A DNA stretch of 16,123 nt from NCBI GenBank assembly GCA_037445775.1, contig JBBIJX010000038.1:1-16123 (forward strand), in the 5' to 3' direction. This document shows positions 1 through 5,910 of this stretch, one piece after another. The position numbers and the translations under genes are program-made. Source of the stretch: JBBUX01 sp037445775 (GTDB lineage: Bacteria > Actinomycetota > Coriobacteriia > Anaerosomatales > PHET01). A model generated the notes under the pieces. That model saw only the letters and a program-made list of their open reading frames with translations. It had not been told where the DNA came from and did not search any database. The first letter of the stretch is position 1. Every line of letters begins with the position of its first letter.

Positions 1-16
1 GGATACCCGGGGCGAT

Positions 17-190
17 TCATCGTGCCCATTCTTCCCGTAGCTCCTCGACCACTTCGACGCTATAGGTGAACTTGCACTCTGGGTAACCCGAACAGCCCCA
101 GAACATCTCGCCGCTTGTCCGGTTGCGGCGCTGTCGCATCGGCTTCCCGCACTCTGGGCAAGTCAGTTTGAATGCATCAGCGCCTTGCAT
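17..190 (-). CDS. Small topoisomerase-type C4 zinc-finger protein
   Basis: A 57-residue protein made almost entirely of one C4 zinc finger of the kind found at the C-terminus of bacterial DNA topoisomerase I. Cysteines fall at residues 11, 14, 33 and 39, with the family's typical FWGCSGYPEC stretch around the last pair. Such fingers bind single-stranded DNA; a free-standing copy probably acts as a small nucleic-acid-binding protein or is a cut-off tail of a larger one. The ATG at 190 is preceded by a G-rich stretch that could serve as a weak ribosome site. The frame stays open upstream to a stop at 263, with a GTG at 196 as an alternative start. It ends 16 bases from the window edge. Family assignment is strong; whether it is intact or a relic is uncertain. 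Confidence 0.7.
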   Translation of the reverse strand: MQGADAFKLTCPECGKPMRQRRNRTSGEMFWGCSGYPECKFTYSVEVVEELREEWAR

Positions 191-391
191 GCCCACCCCC
201 CAACGCGGCCAACTACCGTCGCCCCACTTCTCGCATCCCCTCGGAATTCGATCTGCCGTCCATCAATCCCCAATCAGGCCAGACTCCGTACTCACGGCGA
301 TGAAGATGTCGACAGGCCTCTGCTAACAGCGAAGCAGTGACCCCCGACATGCAACAACCGTCGAAAGGTGGTCCAGTACTGAAGACCTGTG

Positions 392-1057
392 CTACCGCTG
401 CGTCCCTAGGTGCCTGTCAAGCGTCGCCGAGAGATTCTTGAGTGCTGATTCGTAGGTCCTGGGATCGTCAGTACGAGACCTGCCTAGATGCGCAAAGGCC
501 GATATTGCGCTGGTGTCACTCTGGTAGTCGCGTGATCTGTAGCGTCGAATATCGTCTTCGTAGGTCGATGGGTTGAGTAGCCATGCCTCATAGAGATCTC
601 TGATCTTCTCCACCTGGTTGATCTCTTCTCCGCCAAGCGCAATCTCGTCGAATTCCTCTTGTATCTCCGCCAGTGTCTCCATCATGTGAATCATGTAGGT
701 CTGATATCCACGAATGTAGCCTCTAAGTAGTCTGCCTTCTTGCTCGGAATAGGCGCTCACGATCTTCTCAACTACAGACTCTGTCCGTGAGTTCAGACAA
801 TGAGTAACCATCATTCCCAGGGTCAACTTGCCCTGTGTGTCGGTCGGGTCAACTAGGTACTCGGCGATGCGACAATGACCATCCAGTACCGCCATCTTCT
901 CGGATTCCGATGACGCAAACAGAAAGAACACGTTTGGGATACAGGTGTGAAAGCTGGAAAGGCAATCACTGGCGCCATCAAAGATGTATTTCATTGACTC
1001 TGACGGATCAGGCAAGCCATTCAGTCGGTTCTTGCGACCAAATCCAAAAATCCCCAT
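392..1057 (-). CDS. Unrecognised 221-residue protein
   Basis: I do not recognise this family. The ATG at 1057 is preceded by a GGGGGGAG ribosome site about six bases upstream; a TTG start six codons earlier is less likely. The N-terminus is short and glycine/phenylalanine-rich (MGIFGFGRKN), and the rest looks soluble and mainly helical with many acidic residues. There is no signal peptide, no clear membrane helix and no catalytic motif I can name. Base composition is clearly lower in GC than in genes to the right of the tRNA, suggesting foreign origin. It lies downstream of, and in the same direction as, the split CHAT-like gene, separated by about 380 bases, so co-transcription is possible but not shown. 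A defence or island cargo role would be guesswork. Confidence 0.65.
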   Translation of the reverse strand: MGIFGFGRKNRLNGLPDPSESMKYIFDGASDCLSSFHTCIPNVFFLFASSESEKMAVLDGHCRIAEYLVDPTDTQGKLTLGMMVTHCLNSRTESVVEKIVSAYSEQEGRLLRGYIRGYQTYMIHMMETLAEIQEEFDEIALGGEEINQVEKIRDLYEAWLLNPSTYEDDIRRYRSRDYQSDTSAISAFAHLGRSRTDDPRTYESALKNLSATLDRHLGTQR

Positions 1058-1438
1058 AACCGTCTCCCCCCGCAAGGCTCATGGTCATTGAAACACTCCG
1101 GTTCTCACGTCGCCTCATCACGCGGAAACCACGAGTGCCGTGGTGCCTTATTGATTGTAGCGGTCCAGCATCTGCAGTGGTGAGAGCCGCCCTTACATAG
1201 CCGTCCTGAAGCCGCGTTCGAGTGTTCAATCTCACAAGGAAGCGCAGACCGGAGCCGAACACCTTCTGGTGACTGCTCGCTGAGTTGGCGACCTGCCTGG
1301 ATGCAGTGATGTATCACTGGCTCGACGGGCCAGAGGTCATGTACCCCTGACCTGCGACTCCATCATCCGGTGTCATCTGGAATCCATGGACGTCCCTTTG
1401 CCAGTCTGCCGATTGCCGTGTGCGCCTGTCTCTCTCCC
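1058..1438. other. Intergenic stretch with two short dyads
   Basis: I see no convincing gene here; the open frames lack ribosome sites and family resemblance. It holds a perfect 7-bp-arm palindrome at 1304-1319 (CAGTGAT, GT, ATCACTG) and an inverted repeat AGGTCA/TGACCT at 1334-1353 with an 8-base loop. The latter lies 3' of the minus-strand gene ending at 1439 and could be a weak transcription stop, though no T-run follows it. The palindrome could be an operator for the gene starting at 1057, which is inference. Confidence 0.4.
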
Positions 1439-2101
1439 TTACAGCCCGGCTGCAACCAGACGGCGCAGGAGCTCCGCGCCCACCATGATCCGGTTCTCAG
1501 TATCGACGAGGTGGCCATCGACTTCGACCTGCTGTATCGCGATGATGCCGTCCTCACCCATTCCCATCGCCCCACATACTTCTTCGAACCGCTCGGTGTC
1601 ATACGCGTCTGGCGGCGCCAGTAGCTTCCATCCTGTCGGCACGCACCTGACGGCGGTCTGGCTTGCCGCCAGCCCCAGCAGACGTTCCTTGTCCTCGTAG
1701 CCGTAAAACAGCTGGTAGTCTACGGCGTCCCAGTCGCCGAATTCGTGGCAAAGCGCAAGCAGGTAGGGGTCGTGATGTAGGCTACCGAGGCTCTTCTTTC
1801 CTGCGACCAGCATGCACAACGAGTACCCCATGGCGAGCCTGTCGGCGTCCGTCATTCGTTCAGCGTAGTACGTATGCGATCCGTTCTCGCGCATGCTGGT
1901 GTACTTCACCATGTAGTAGCGCCAGTCAAATCGCTGCTTCTCTTCACACATCGCCAGGTAGTCGGCGGTGATGTCCCGCATTGCCTCGTCCAGTGCTGAC
2001 TCCAACGAAGCCGCCGATACTCTTCCCAGTATGGCAGCAGAGACTAATGAACTTGCGCGGCTGCGGGTATCGAGCGAGGAAGTTGGCGGCAATATCTGCA
2101 C
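1439..2101 (-). CDS. C-terminal part of split CHAT-like protein
   Basis: This frame continues the upstream CHAT-like frame one base out of register and overlaps it by 158 bases. From roughly 2000 downward it reads as a natural helical protein with balanced hydrophobic and charged residues (for example AMRDITADYLAMCEEKQRF). It has no methionine before residue 41; the only far-upstream start is a GTG at 2101 with a poor ribosome site. I therefore read it as the C-terminal half of a single ~365-residue protein begun at 2534, separated by a +1 frameshift (mutation, sequencing error or, less likely, programmed slippage). The alternative is an overlapping independent gene. I recognise no family in this half. 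Composition resembles the neighbouring lower-GC island genes. Confidence 0.5.
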   Translation of the reverse strand: MQILPPTSSLDTRSRASSLVSAAILGRVSAASLESALDEAMRDITADYLAMCEEKQRFDWRYYMVKYTSMRENGSHTYYAERMTDADRLAMGYSLCMLVAGKKSLGSLHHDPYLLALCHEFGDWDAVDYQLFYGYEDKERLLGLAASQTAVRCVPTGWKLLAPPDAYDTERFEEVCGAMGMGEDGIIAIQQVEVDGHLVDTENRIMVGAELLRRLVAAGL

Positions 2102-2534
2102 CAGACTCTCGCTGACCGCAAGAAAAGATCAAGTTTCCGTCCGCGCCATGGCCGATGATTACAAAGTGTGTGAACGACGGTGCCAGCAACTCGTACAGCG
2201 CGTAGAGCTCCTGTGTTGTGCGAAGCGGGATGTAGTTGACCTGATCATCTGGAACAAGGAGTCGTAAGTACTGAAGCACTGATTTCGCAATCGGGTTCAG
2301 GAGCGTGTCCTCTGTCTCCATGTCTCCAATACGAAGAACGCATACGCCCACGTCCTTGTGGATGAGTGAGCTGGCTACCGTGACTTGGCCAATACCGTAC
2401 GGGAGGTCAACGACGACGGATCGATCGAGCGTTTCCACAACTGAGCCGCGGACCAGTGCGAACGGGGTGTTTGGCTCCGCGTCGATTCTTGCGACTGGAA
2501 CGTACACCTGCTCACCGACATTGGCGCTTGGCAT
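1944..2534 (-). CDS. N-terminal part of CHAT/caspase-like putative protease
   Basis: The frame carries a histidine/cysteine pair in the arrangement of CHAT/caspase-like (clan CD) peptidases: a hydrophobic strand ending in IIGHG (His129), then about 38 residues later ISLCCHTG (Cys166/167; Cys167 before HTG is the likelier nucleophile). About 80 residues of beta-rich sequence precede it. In bacteria such proteases often act in regulated cell death or phage defence. The ATG at 2534 follows GAGAGGGGGGA; an ATG at 2570 is possible but less well supported. A -10-like TATACT lies at 2595-2600 without a good -35. After Cys167 this frame runs only about 29 more residues, with poor composition, so a frameshift into the frame ending at 1439 is likely. 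Family call is moderate: no substrate or partner is visible. Confidence 0.6.
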   Translation of the reverse strand: MPSANVGEQVYVPVARIDAEPNTPFALVRGSVVETLDRSVVVDLPYGIGQVTVASSLIHKDVGVCVLRIGDMETEDTLLNPIAKSVLQYLRLLVPDDQVNYIPLRTTQELYALYELLAPSFTHFVIIGHGADGNLIFSCGQRESGADIAANFLARYPQPRKFISLCCHTGKSIGGFVGVSTGRGNAGHHRRLPGDV

Positions 2535-2740
2535 CACATCCCCCCTCTCACACAACTGCGGTCCGCGCATTCTCGCATGTCATCCGTGCGCTTCAGTATA
2601 CGTCGCGCCCATGCAGGCACCGCGTACGGATGGCTAAGTGCCGCCACCGATATGTGGTGCTGATTTGGGCAGCCGCGCAGGTGGCTCAGCTGGTTGGAGT
2701 GCTGGCCAATGGAAAGCCCCGCACGCGGCTCAGAAGTCGG

Positions 2741-2779
2741 GCATGCTACACGGTTTCTGTAGCATGCCGTGTAGCATGC
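2741..2779. repeat. GCATGCTACA inverted/direct repeat cluster
   Basis: Perfect 13-bp inverted arms GCATGCTACACGG (2741-2753) and CCGTGTAGCATGC (2767-2779) enclose a 13-base loop. The loop and right arm contain the unit TGTAGCATGC twice as a direct repeat (2758-2767 and 2770-2779, 12 bp apart, about one helical turn). So three copies of one 10-mer, one inverted, sit between the island and the tRNA terminator. This looks like a protein-binding or recombination-related site rather than a terminator, because no T-run follows on either strand. Confidence 0.6.
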
Positions 2780-2805
2780 AGCCGTTTGTCGAGCCGCTAA
2801 TCAAA

Positions 2806-2836
2806 GAGGTCAGAGCGGTTTCCCGGCTCTGACCTC
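2806..2836 (-). terminator. Rho-independent terminator of tRNA-Asp
   Basis: A perfect 11-bp stem GAGGTCAGAGC / GCTCTGACCTC with a 9-base loop, followed on the minus strand by TTTGATT. It begins 11 bases beyond the tRNA 3' CCA, the expected place for its terminator. The T-run is short, but the stem is strong. Confidence 0.75.
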
Positions 2837-2847
2837 GTGCAACCTTA

Positions 2848-2925
2848 TGGCGGGAGTGACGGGGCTCGAACCCGCGACCTCTGGCTTGACAGGCCAGCGC
2901 TCTAACCGGACTGAGCTACACCCCC
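2848..2925 (-). tRNA. tRNA-Asp (anticodon GTC)
   Basis: The minus strand folds as a complete tRNA. The acceptor GGGGGTG pairs with CACTCCC (one G-T pair), then discriminator G and an encoded CCA. The D-stem begins GCTC. The anticodon stem CTGGC/GCCAG holds the loop CTGTCAA with anticodon GTC at positions 34-36. The T-arm GCGGG/CCCGT holds TTCGAGC. The T-arm and variable region closely resemble bacterial tRNA-Asp. Its 3' end faces the lower-GC left part of the window, the orientation expected if an island had integrated at this gene. Confidence 0.95.
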
Positions 2926-2962
2926 GCGTGGGGCGCCTCCGCCGAAGCGGACAGCGAACGGG

Positions 2963-2991
2963 ATTCTACCGAGGGGTGCGCCCGTTGTCCA
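2963..2991 (-). promoter_or_regulatory. Sigma70-like promoter of tRNA-Asp
   Basis: On the minus strand a -35 box TGGACA (2986-2991) and a -10 box TAGAAT (2963-2968), each five of six to consensus, are separated by exactly 17 bases. Transcription would start near 2956, about 30 bases before the mature tRNA 5' end. Confidence 0.75.
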
Positions 2992-3002
2992 TACACGGGA
3001 GC

Positions 3003-3035
3003 GGGATGGGGTGTTGCCTGGGGTGTTGGGGTGTT
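3003..3035 (+). repeat. GGGGTGTT triple repeat, possible G-quadruplex
   Basis: Three copies of GGGGTGTT occur at 3008-3015, 3020-3027 and 3028-3035, preceded by GGG at 3003-3005. The four G-runs with loops of 2, 8 and 4 bases could form a quadruplex on the plus strand. It sits just beyond the stop of the winged-helix gene ending at 3063, where it would lie on the non-template strand's complement of the 3' untranslated region. Function unknown. Confidence 0.4.
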
Positions 3036-3062
3036 TGTGGCACCGCGCTCCGCATCATCGGA

Positions 3063-4085
3063 CTATGCGCCGAGATCCCCGATCCGGTCCGTGACCTCCG
3101 CAATGGCGCGCTGCAGCACCGCCGGTCCGCTTCGCACCCAGCTTCTCGCCTCGCCAGTCTCGACCTCGAACCCCTGCGCACGCAGCGCCGGCTCGTTCTT
3201 GTCGAGCGCCTGGTAGATCCGCAGCCAGCGCGCCTCCGCGCTGATATCGGCCGGACGCAAACTCTCGAGCAACGCCACCAGCGCGGGCCAGACGGTTACC
3301 CAGTCGACGTACAGCGGCGGCTCCTCCGCCGCGCCCCGCAGCGCCTCGCAGAGCCGGTAGAGGATGCGTCGGCCCTCGACACGGCGCTCTGCCAAGCCGC
3401 CCTGGGCGAGTACGGAAAGGTACTCGGCCACGGGAGCCTGTCCGTACGCTGATCGGGCGGCGATCTCCCGACCGTGCGCCCACTCGTGCGTCCAGAGGTA
3501 CGTGAGCACCTCAGCTCGCGCTCCGATGCCCACGAGCGCCCGGGCGCGGAAGCGCAAGCACGCCGGAAGCGCCACATCAGGCGTGCGCGACAAGGCGCGC
3601 AGCTCGACCGGGACTCTGAGATAACCGGCCTCCCTGAACAACGGATCGTTCGGCTGCCCCGGCAGGAGCAGCGGTTGGCCCTCACTCGACGTGAAGAGCG
3701 TCTGCTCGCCGTAGTCGGCGGAGGACTCCCGCGCGATGAAGTCCTCATCCGGCAACCGCCGCAGCGTCGGTCCAGCCCCATGGAGGCCAGCCAGCCGGGC
3801 TGCGACTCCGAGCAGCCGACGCTGATGGCTAGTCCCAACCCTCGCGAGCCGGCGGAGGCGAGCTACGTCGATGAGCGAAGAGTTGCTGGTGAGCCAGTCG
3901 AGGGCCTCGTCGAACAACCGTGCGTCCGAACGAGCGACCTCGAAAGTGGCGAGCGCCAGCGCCTCGGGGTCAACAAGCACCGAGCGGCTCGCACGCGTCC
4001 CCGCAAGACCGATGGCCGTCCACTGGCGCCACGCCAGCTCCAGTAGCCGGTCGAGAAGACAGGCGTGGAGGACGCTAGGATCCAC
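3063..4085 (-). CDS. Winged-helix DNA-binding protein paired with nucleotidyltransferase
   Basis: A 340-residue soluble protein. Residues about 181-240 read as an ArsR-like winged helix: a helix ending in EVLTYLWTHEW, a recognition-helix region around APVAEYLSVLAQGGL, and a wing with ERRVEGRRILYRL. The flanking helical regions are not recognised. The GTG start at 4085 lies inside the 3' end of the upstream gene (11-bp overlap) and has a strong GAGGAGG ribosome site about nine bases before it, so translation is likely coupled. By context it resembles the regulator half of AbiE-like nucleotidyltransferase pairs, where a winged-helix protein represses its own operon. Order here is nucleotidyltransferase first, the reverse of classic abiEi-abiEii. 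The role as antitoxin or repressor is inferred; another role, such as a helper of a small-molecule or tRNA nucleotidyltransferase, is possible. Confidence 0.75.
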   Translation of the reverse strand: MDPSVLHACLLDRLLELAWRQWTAIGLAGTRASRSVLVDPEALALATFEVARSDARLFDEALDWLTSNSSLIDVARLRRLARVGTSHQRRLLGVAARLAGLHGAGPTLRRLPDEDFIARESSADYGEQTLFTSSEGQPLLLPGQPNDPLFREAGYLRVPVELRALSRTPDVALPACLRFRARALVGIGARAEVLTYLWTHEWAHGREIAARSAYGQAPVAEYLSVLAQGGLAERRVEGRRILYRLCEALRGAAEEPPLYVDWVTVWPALVALLESLRPADISAEARWLRIYQALDKNEPALRAQGFEVETGEARSWVRSGPAVLQRAIAEVTDRIGDLGA

Positions 4086-4689
4086 AGGGCAGCACCTCCT
4101 CGTCGGAGTCGCACCCGAAATGCTGCAGCAACGCGAGCAGCATCGAGCCGAATTCGTCGGACGCGTCGTGCGTACGCGCCCATCGCACCCCGTCGAGCAG
4201 CTCCTGGCAGGTCGGGCTCATCGCGCGGAGATCTTCGCTGTGACGCCCGGGTCCCATGTCGGCGGTCGCGTACACTTTGAGGCAGATGAGGTCCTCGCGG
4301 GCTGGCAGCAGGACGTTCAGCCGGGCACCGTACGAGCGGATCGACAACCGGTCGGCGAACCCTTCGGGCAGACCCCAGTCCAACAGACGCGCAGGCCCGA
4401 TGTTCAGCCAGTCAGGATCCAGTCCAAGGAGATCGGCGACCGCGGCGGCGGCCGAAGCCAGCGGCTCAGGCAGCGACAGGTACTTGACGAGCACGCGTGT
4501 GTTGTCCTCTCCGCTCTCGGCAAGCCCAAGTACGTCCACATCCTTCGTGGGACGGACGCGGATGCCAAGTACACTCAGCGCGGCACCGCCGATCACCACG
4601 ACCTGTGTCGGCTCGGCATCTCTGGCCTCGAGCATAGCCGCAAGCAGCGACAGTGCTCGATCGATGGCGTCTGCATCAGCGAGGTTCAT
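4075..4689 (-). CDS. AbiEii/DUF6036-like nucleotidyltransferase
   Basis: A 204-residue nucleotidyltransferase-fold protein. The N-terminal part contains IGGAALSVLG (residues 33-42), then RPTKDVDVLG (46 onward). This is the GG-A-L...G..R.T.D.D pattern of the AbiEii/DUF6036 group, with Asp50 and Asp52 as probable metal-binding residues. A later EDLICLKVYATAD segment followed by SEDLRAM matches the family's conserved Lys region. Members transfer nucleotides to RNA or protein targets; some, such as AbiEii and MenA, are toxins, but others have no shown toxicity. I chose ATG at 4689; a GTG at 4701 is in frame and neither has an ideal ribosome site. It is the first gene of an operon with the overlapping winged-helix gene, driven by the promoter at 4745-4773. 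Confidence 0.8.
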   Translation of the reverse strand: MNLADADAIDRALSLLAAMLEARDAEPTQVVVIGGAALSVLGIRVRPTKDVDVLGLAESGEDNTRVLVKYLSLPEPLASAAAAVADLLGLDPDWLNIGPARLLDWGLPEGFADRLSIRSYGARLNVLLPAREDLICLKVYATADMGPGRHSEDLRAMSPTCQELLDGVRWARTHDASDEFGSMLLALLQHFGCDSDEEVLPCGS

Positions 4690-4740
4690 GACCTTCAGCA
4701 CTCCGACCGTGTGGGTCGCTACTCGATGACATTTTCTTCA

Positions 4741-4773
4741 GGTCATTATGTCTGTTTCTAACGGTCATTACAA
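4741..4773 (-). promoter_or_regulatory. Promoter with TAATGACC operator repeats
   Basis: Minus-strand -35 box TTGTAA (4768-4773) and -10 box CATAAT (4745-4750, five of six) are exactly 17 bases apart, giving a start near 4738, about 50 bases before the nucleotidyltransferase start. An identical 8-mer TAATGACC lies at 4763-4770, overlapping the -35, and at 4741-4748, overlapping the -10. The copies are 22 bp apart, two helical turns, so both face the same side. A protein bound here would block RNA polymerase; the winged-helix protein of the operon is the obvious candidate (inference). Confidence 0.7.
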
Positions 4774-4838
4774 GTCAAGCGGTCGAATGCGGCACCCCAG
4801 CGGTGCTACCCTGTCTTCCCGAGGGGGTCGGCGAGACG

Positions 4839-5084
4839 ATGACGGAGCAACCACCGATGGACCCGATGCGCCAGATGGGAGTCGCGCTGCTCGCGCTCGG
4901 CGTGTTGCTCGCGCTCGTCGGCGCGGCGTTCCTCTTCGGCGGGAAGCTCGGTCTCGGCCGACTGCCGGGCGACGTGCGCTTCGGCGGCGAGAGCTGGGGT
5001 TGCTTCGTGCCGATCACGACGATGATCCTGCTGTCGCTGCTGCTGACGATCGTGCTCAACCTCGTGGCGCGGTGGTGGAAGTAG
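4839..5084 (+). CDS. DUF2905 family small membrane protein
   Basis: An 81-residue protein with two membrane helices (about residues 13-34 and 55-76) joined by the family's glycine-rich loop containing GRLPGDVRFGG. This fits DUF2905 proteins, small inner-membrane proteins of unknown function widespread in bacteria and typically 65-80 residues long. The ATG at 4839 follows GAGGGGG by about 11 bases; the GTG at 4803 would add a 12-residue extension without family support. It is divergent from the nucleotidyltransferase operon. No function can be deduced from its neighbours. Confidence 0.85.
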   Translation: MTEQPPMDPMRQMGVALLALGVLLALVGAAFLFGGKLGLGRLPGDVRFGGESWGCFVPITTMILLSLLLTIVLNLVARWWK

Positions 5085-5279
5085 GGACTCCCCTTCCGTG
5101 AGGTCGCCCACACCGCAGCGTCGAAGCCGGTCCTCGAAGGCGCCGGGGTGCGGCTGCGCCGCGCGTTCGGCTACGGCGAGCACCTGCGCTTCGACCCGTT
5201 CCTCATGCTCGAAGGCGAGGTCGAGCACGCCGATTCGATGGGCAACCACTGCATCATCCGCGCCGGCGAGATGCAGTGA
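5085..5279 (+). pseudogene. Pirin pseudogene with internal deletion
   Basis: Immediately after the DUF2905 stop, in the same frame, a stretch reads as the pirin N-terminus (EGAGVRLRRAFG, then FDPFLML) and jumps directly to a later pirin segment (EGEVEHADSMGN, then IIRAGEMQ), ending in TGA where pirins normally continue with Trp. About 30 residues between the two pieces are gone, including the HPHRG metal-binding motif. The C-terminal cupin is also missing, and no start codon is visible. Pirins are iron-binding cupin proteins, some with quercetinase-like activity; this copy cannot be functional. The junction lies at ATGCTCGA, a sequence that could have occurred at both ends of the deleted piece, which would fit slippage between short repeats (inference). 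Confidence 0.7.
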
Positions 5280-5444
5280 AGAGCAGCGTGCTGCGCGTAG
5301 ACCACGACGGGGACACTCAACCCCGCGGACCTGAGGAGGCAAATCGGCGGACTCCAAGACGAGCTCTACAAGCTTAGAGCCCGCAAGAATCCGAGGTGGA
5401 AAGAGGAGGTGGAGGCATCCGATCTCGAGTACCTACTATTCTGA
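5276..5444 (+). pseudogene. Possible small frameshifted gene, unrecognised
   Basis: From CTC at 5316 to the TGA at 5442 one frame encodes 42 residues of non-random, coiled-coil-like composition (LRRQIGGLQDELYKLRARK, then NPRWKEEVEASDLEYLLF). It has no start codon after the stop at 5298. Another frame beginning GTG at 5276 reads MKSSVLRVDHDGDT and would join it near 5315 through a one-base shift, giving a plausible ~56-residue product. I do not recognise the family. It could equally be the tail of a degraded gene. It lies between the pirin relic and the convergent vapC-like gene, in what seems to be a decaying segment. Confidence 0.3.
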
Positions 5445-5448
5445 GGCA

Positions 5449-5910
5449 TCACGTACACGACCTCAGGAGTGACGCGAGGTCGAACCCCTCGACGAACGGA
5501 TTCACGAATCGCACCGGCCCGAGGTGCATCCCGTCGACGAAATCCTCAGACAGCACGACCTCTACGCCGGCAAGCGCAGCGGTCGCCCAGATCTGCGCGT
5601 CGTAGTACGACAGCTTCCAACGCGCACGCGCCTGCAGAGCCTTCACGACGGTCTCGGGGGTCACCGGCACGACCGTGAAGGTCTCAGCGAAGTCGCTGAC
5701 CGTACCAGCGATGACATCGTGGTCCAGCGCCATCTTGCCGGGGTGGGTGGTGACGTTCGCGTACTCCGAGAGAACCTGTCCGGACAGCACGACCGACCCA
5801 GTTGGAACTGCGGCGATCAGGCGCTTGGCGACGTCATGCCTCTTCCCGGCCGCTCGATCCGCCGAGTAGATCAGCACGTTCGCGTCCAAGAGTAGAACCG
5901 CGCTCCTCAT
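5449..5910 (-). CDS. PIN-domain toxin (VapC-like ribonuclease)
   Basis: A 153-residue PIN-domain protein. The four acidic residues of the Mg-dependent ribonuclease site are visible: Asp9 in LLLDANVLIY, Glu49 in LSEYANV, Asp104 in SYYDAQIWATA, and Asp123 in LSEDFVDG. VapC toxins cut tRNA or rRNA when released from their antitoxin. The ATG at 5910 follows GGGAGAG by five bases and begins inside the upstream antitoxin gene (77-bp overlap, different frame), so the two are translated together. Length and motif spacing match intact VapC proteins, so it is probably active. The RNA target cannot be told from sequence. It is convergent with the relics to its left. Confidence 0.88.
   Translation of the reverse strand: MRSAVLLLDANVLIYSADRAAGKRHDVAKRLIAAVPTGSVVLSGQVLSEYANVTTHPGKMALDHDVIAGTVSDFAETFTVVPVTPETVVKALQARARWKLSYYDAQIWATAALAGVEVVLSEDFVDGMHLGPVRFVNPFVEGFDLASLLRSCT

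Noticed and set aside
1105..1317. 70-codon minus-strand open frame in the intergenic stretch
   Set aside because: No ribosome site and no family resemblance; composition looks non-coding.
2638..2832. 64-codon plus-strand open frame between island and tRNA
   Set aside because: It runs through the inverted repeats and the terminator and has no family resemblance.
3871..4761. Plus-strand open frame opposite the nucleotidyltransferase operon
   Set aside because: Antisense shadow; no family resemblance, while the minus strand has motifs, promoter and ribosome sites.
4806..5357. 183-codon minus-strand open frame over DUF2905 and the pirin relic
   Set aside because: Low-complexity Arg/Glu/His composition and no ribosome site; both plus-strand readings have recognisable families.
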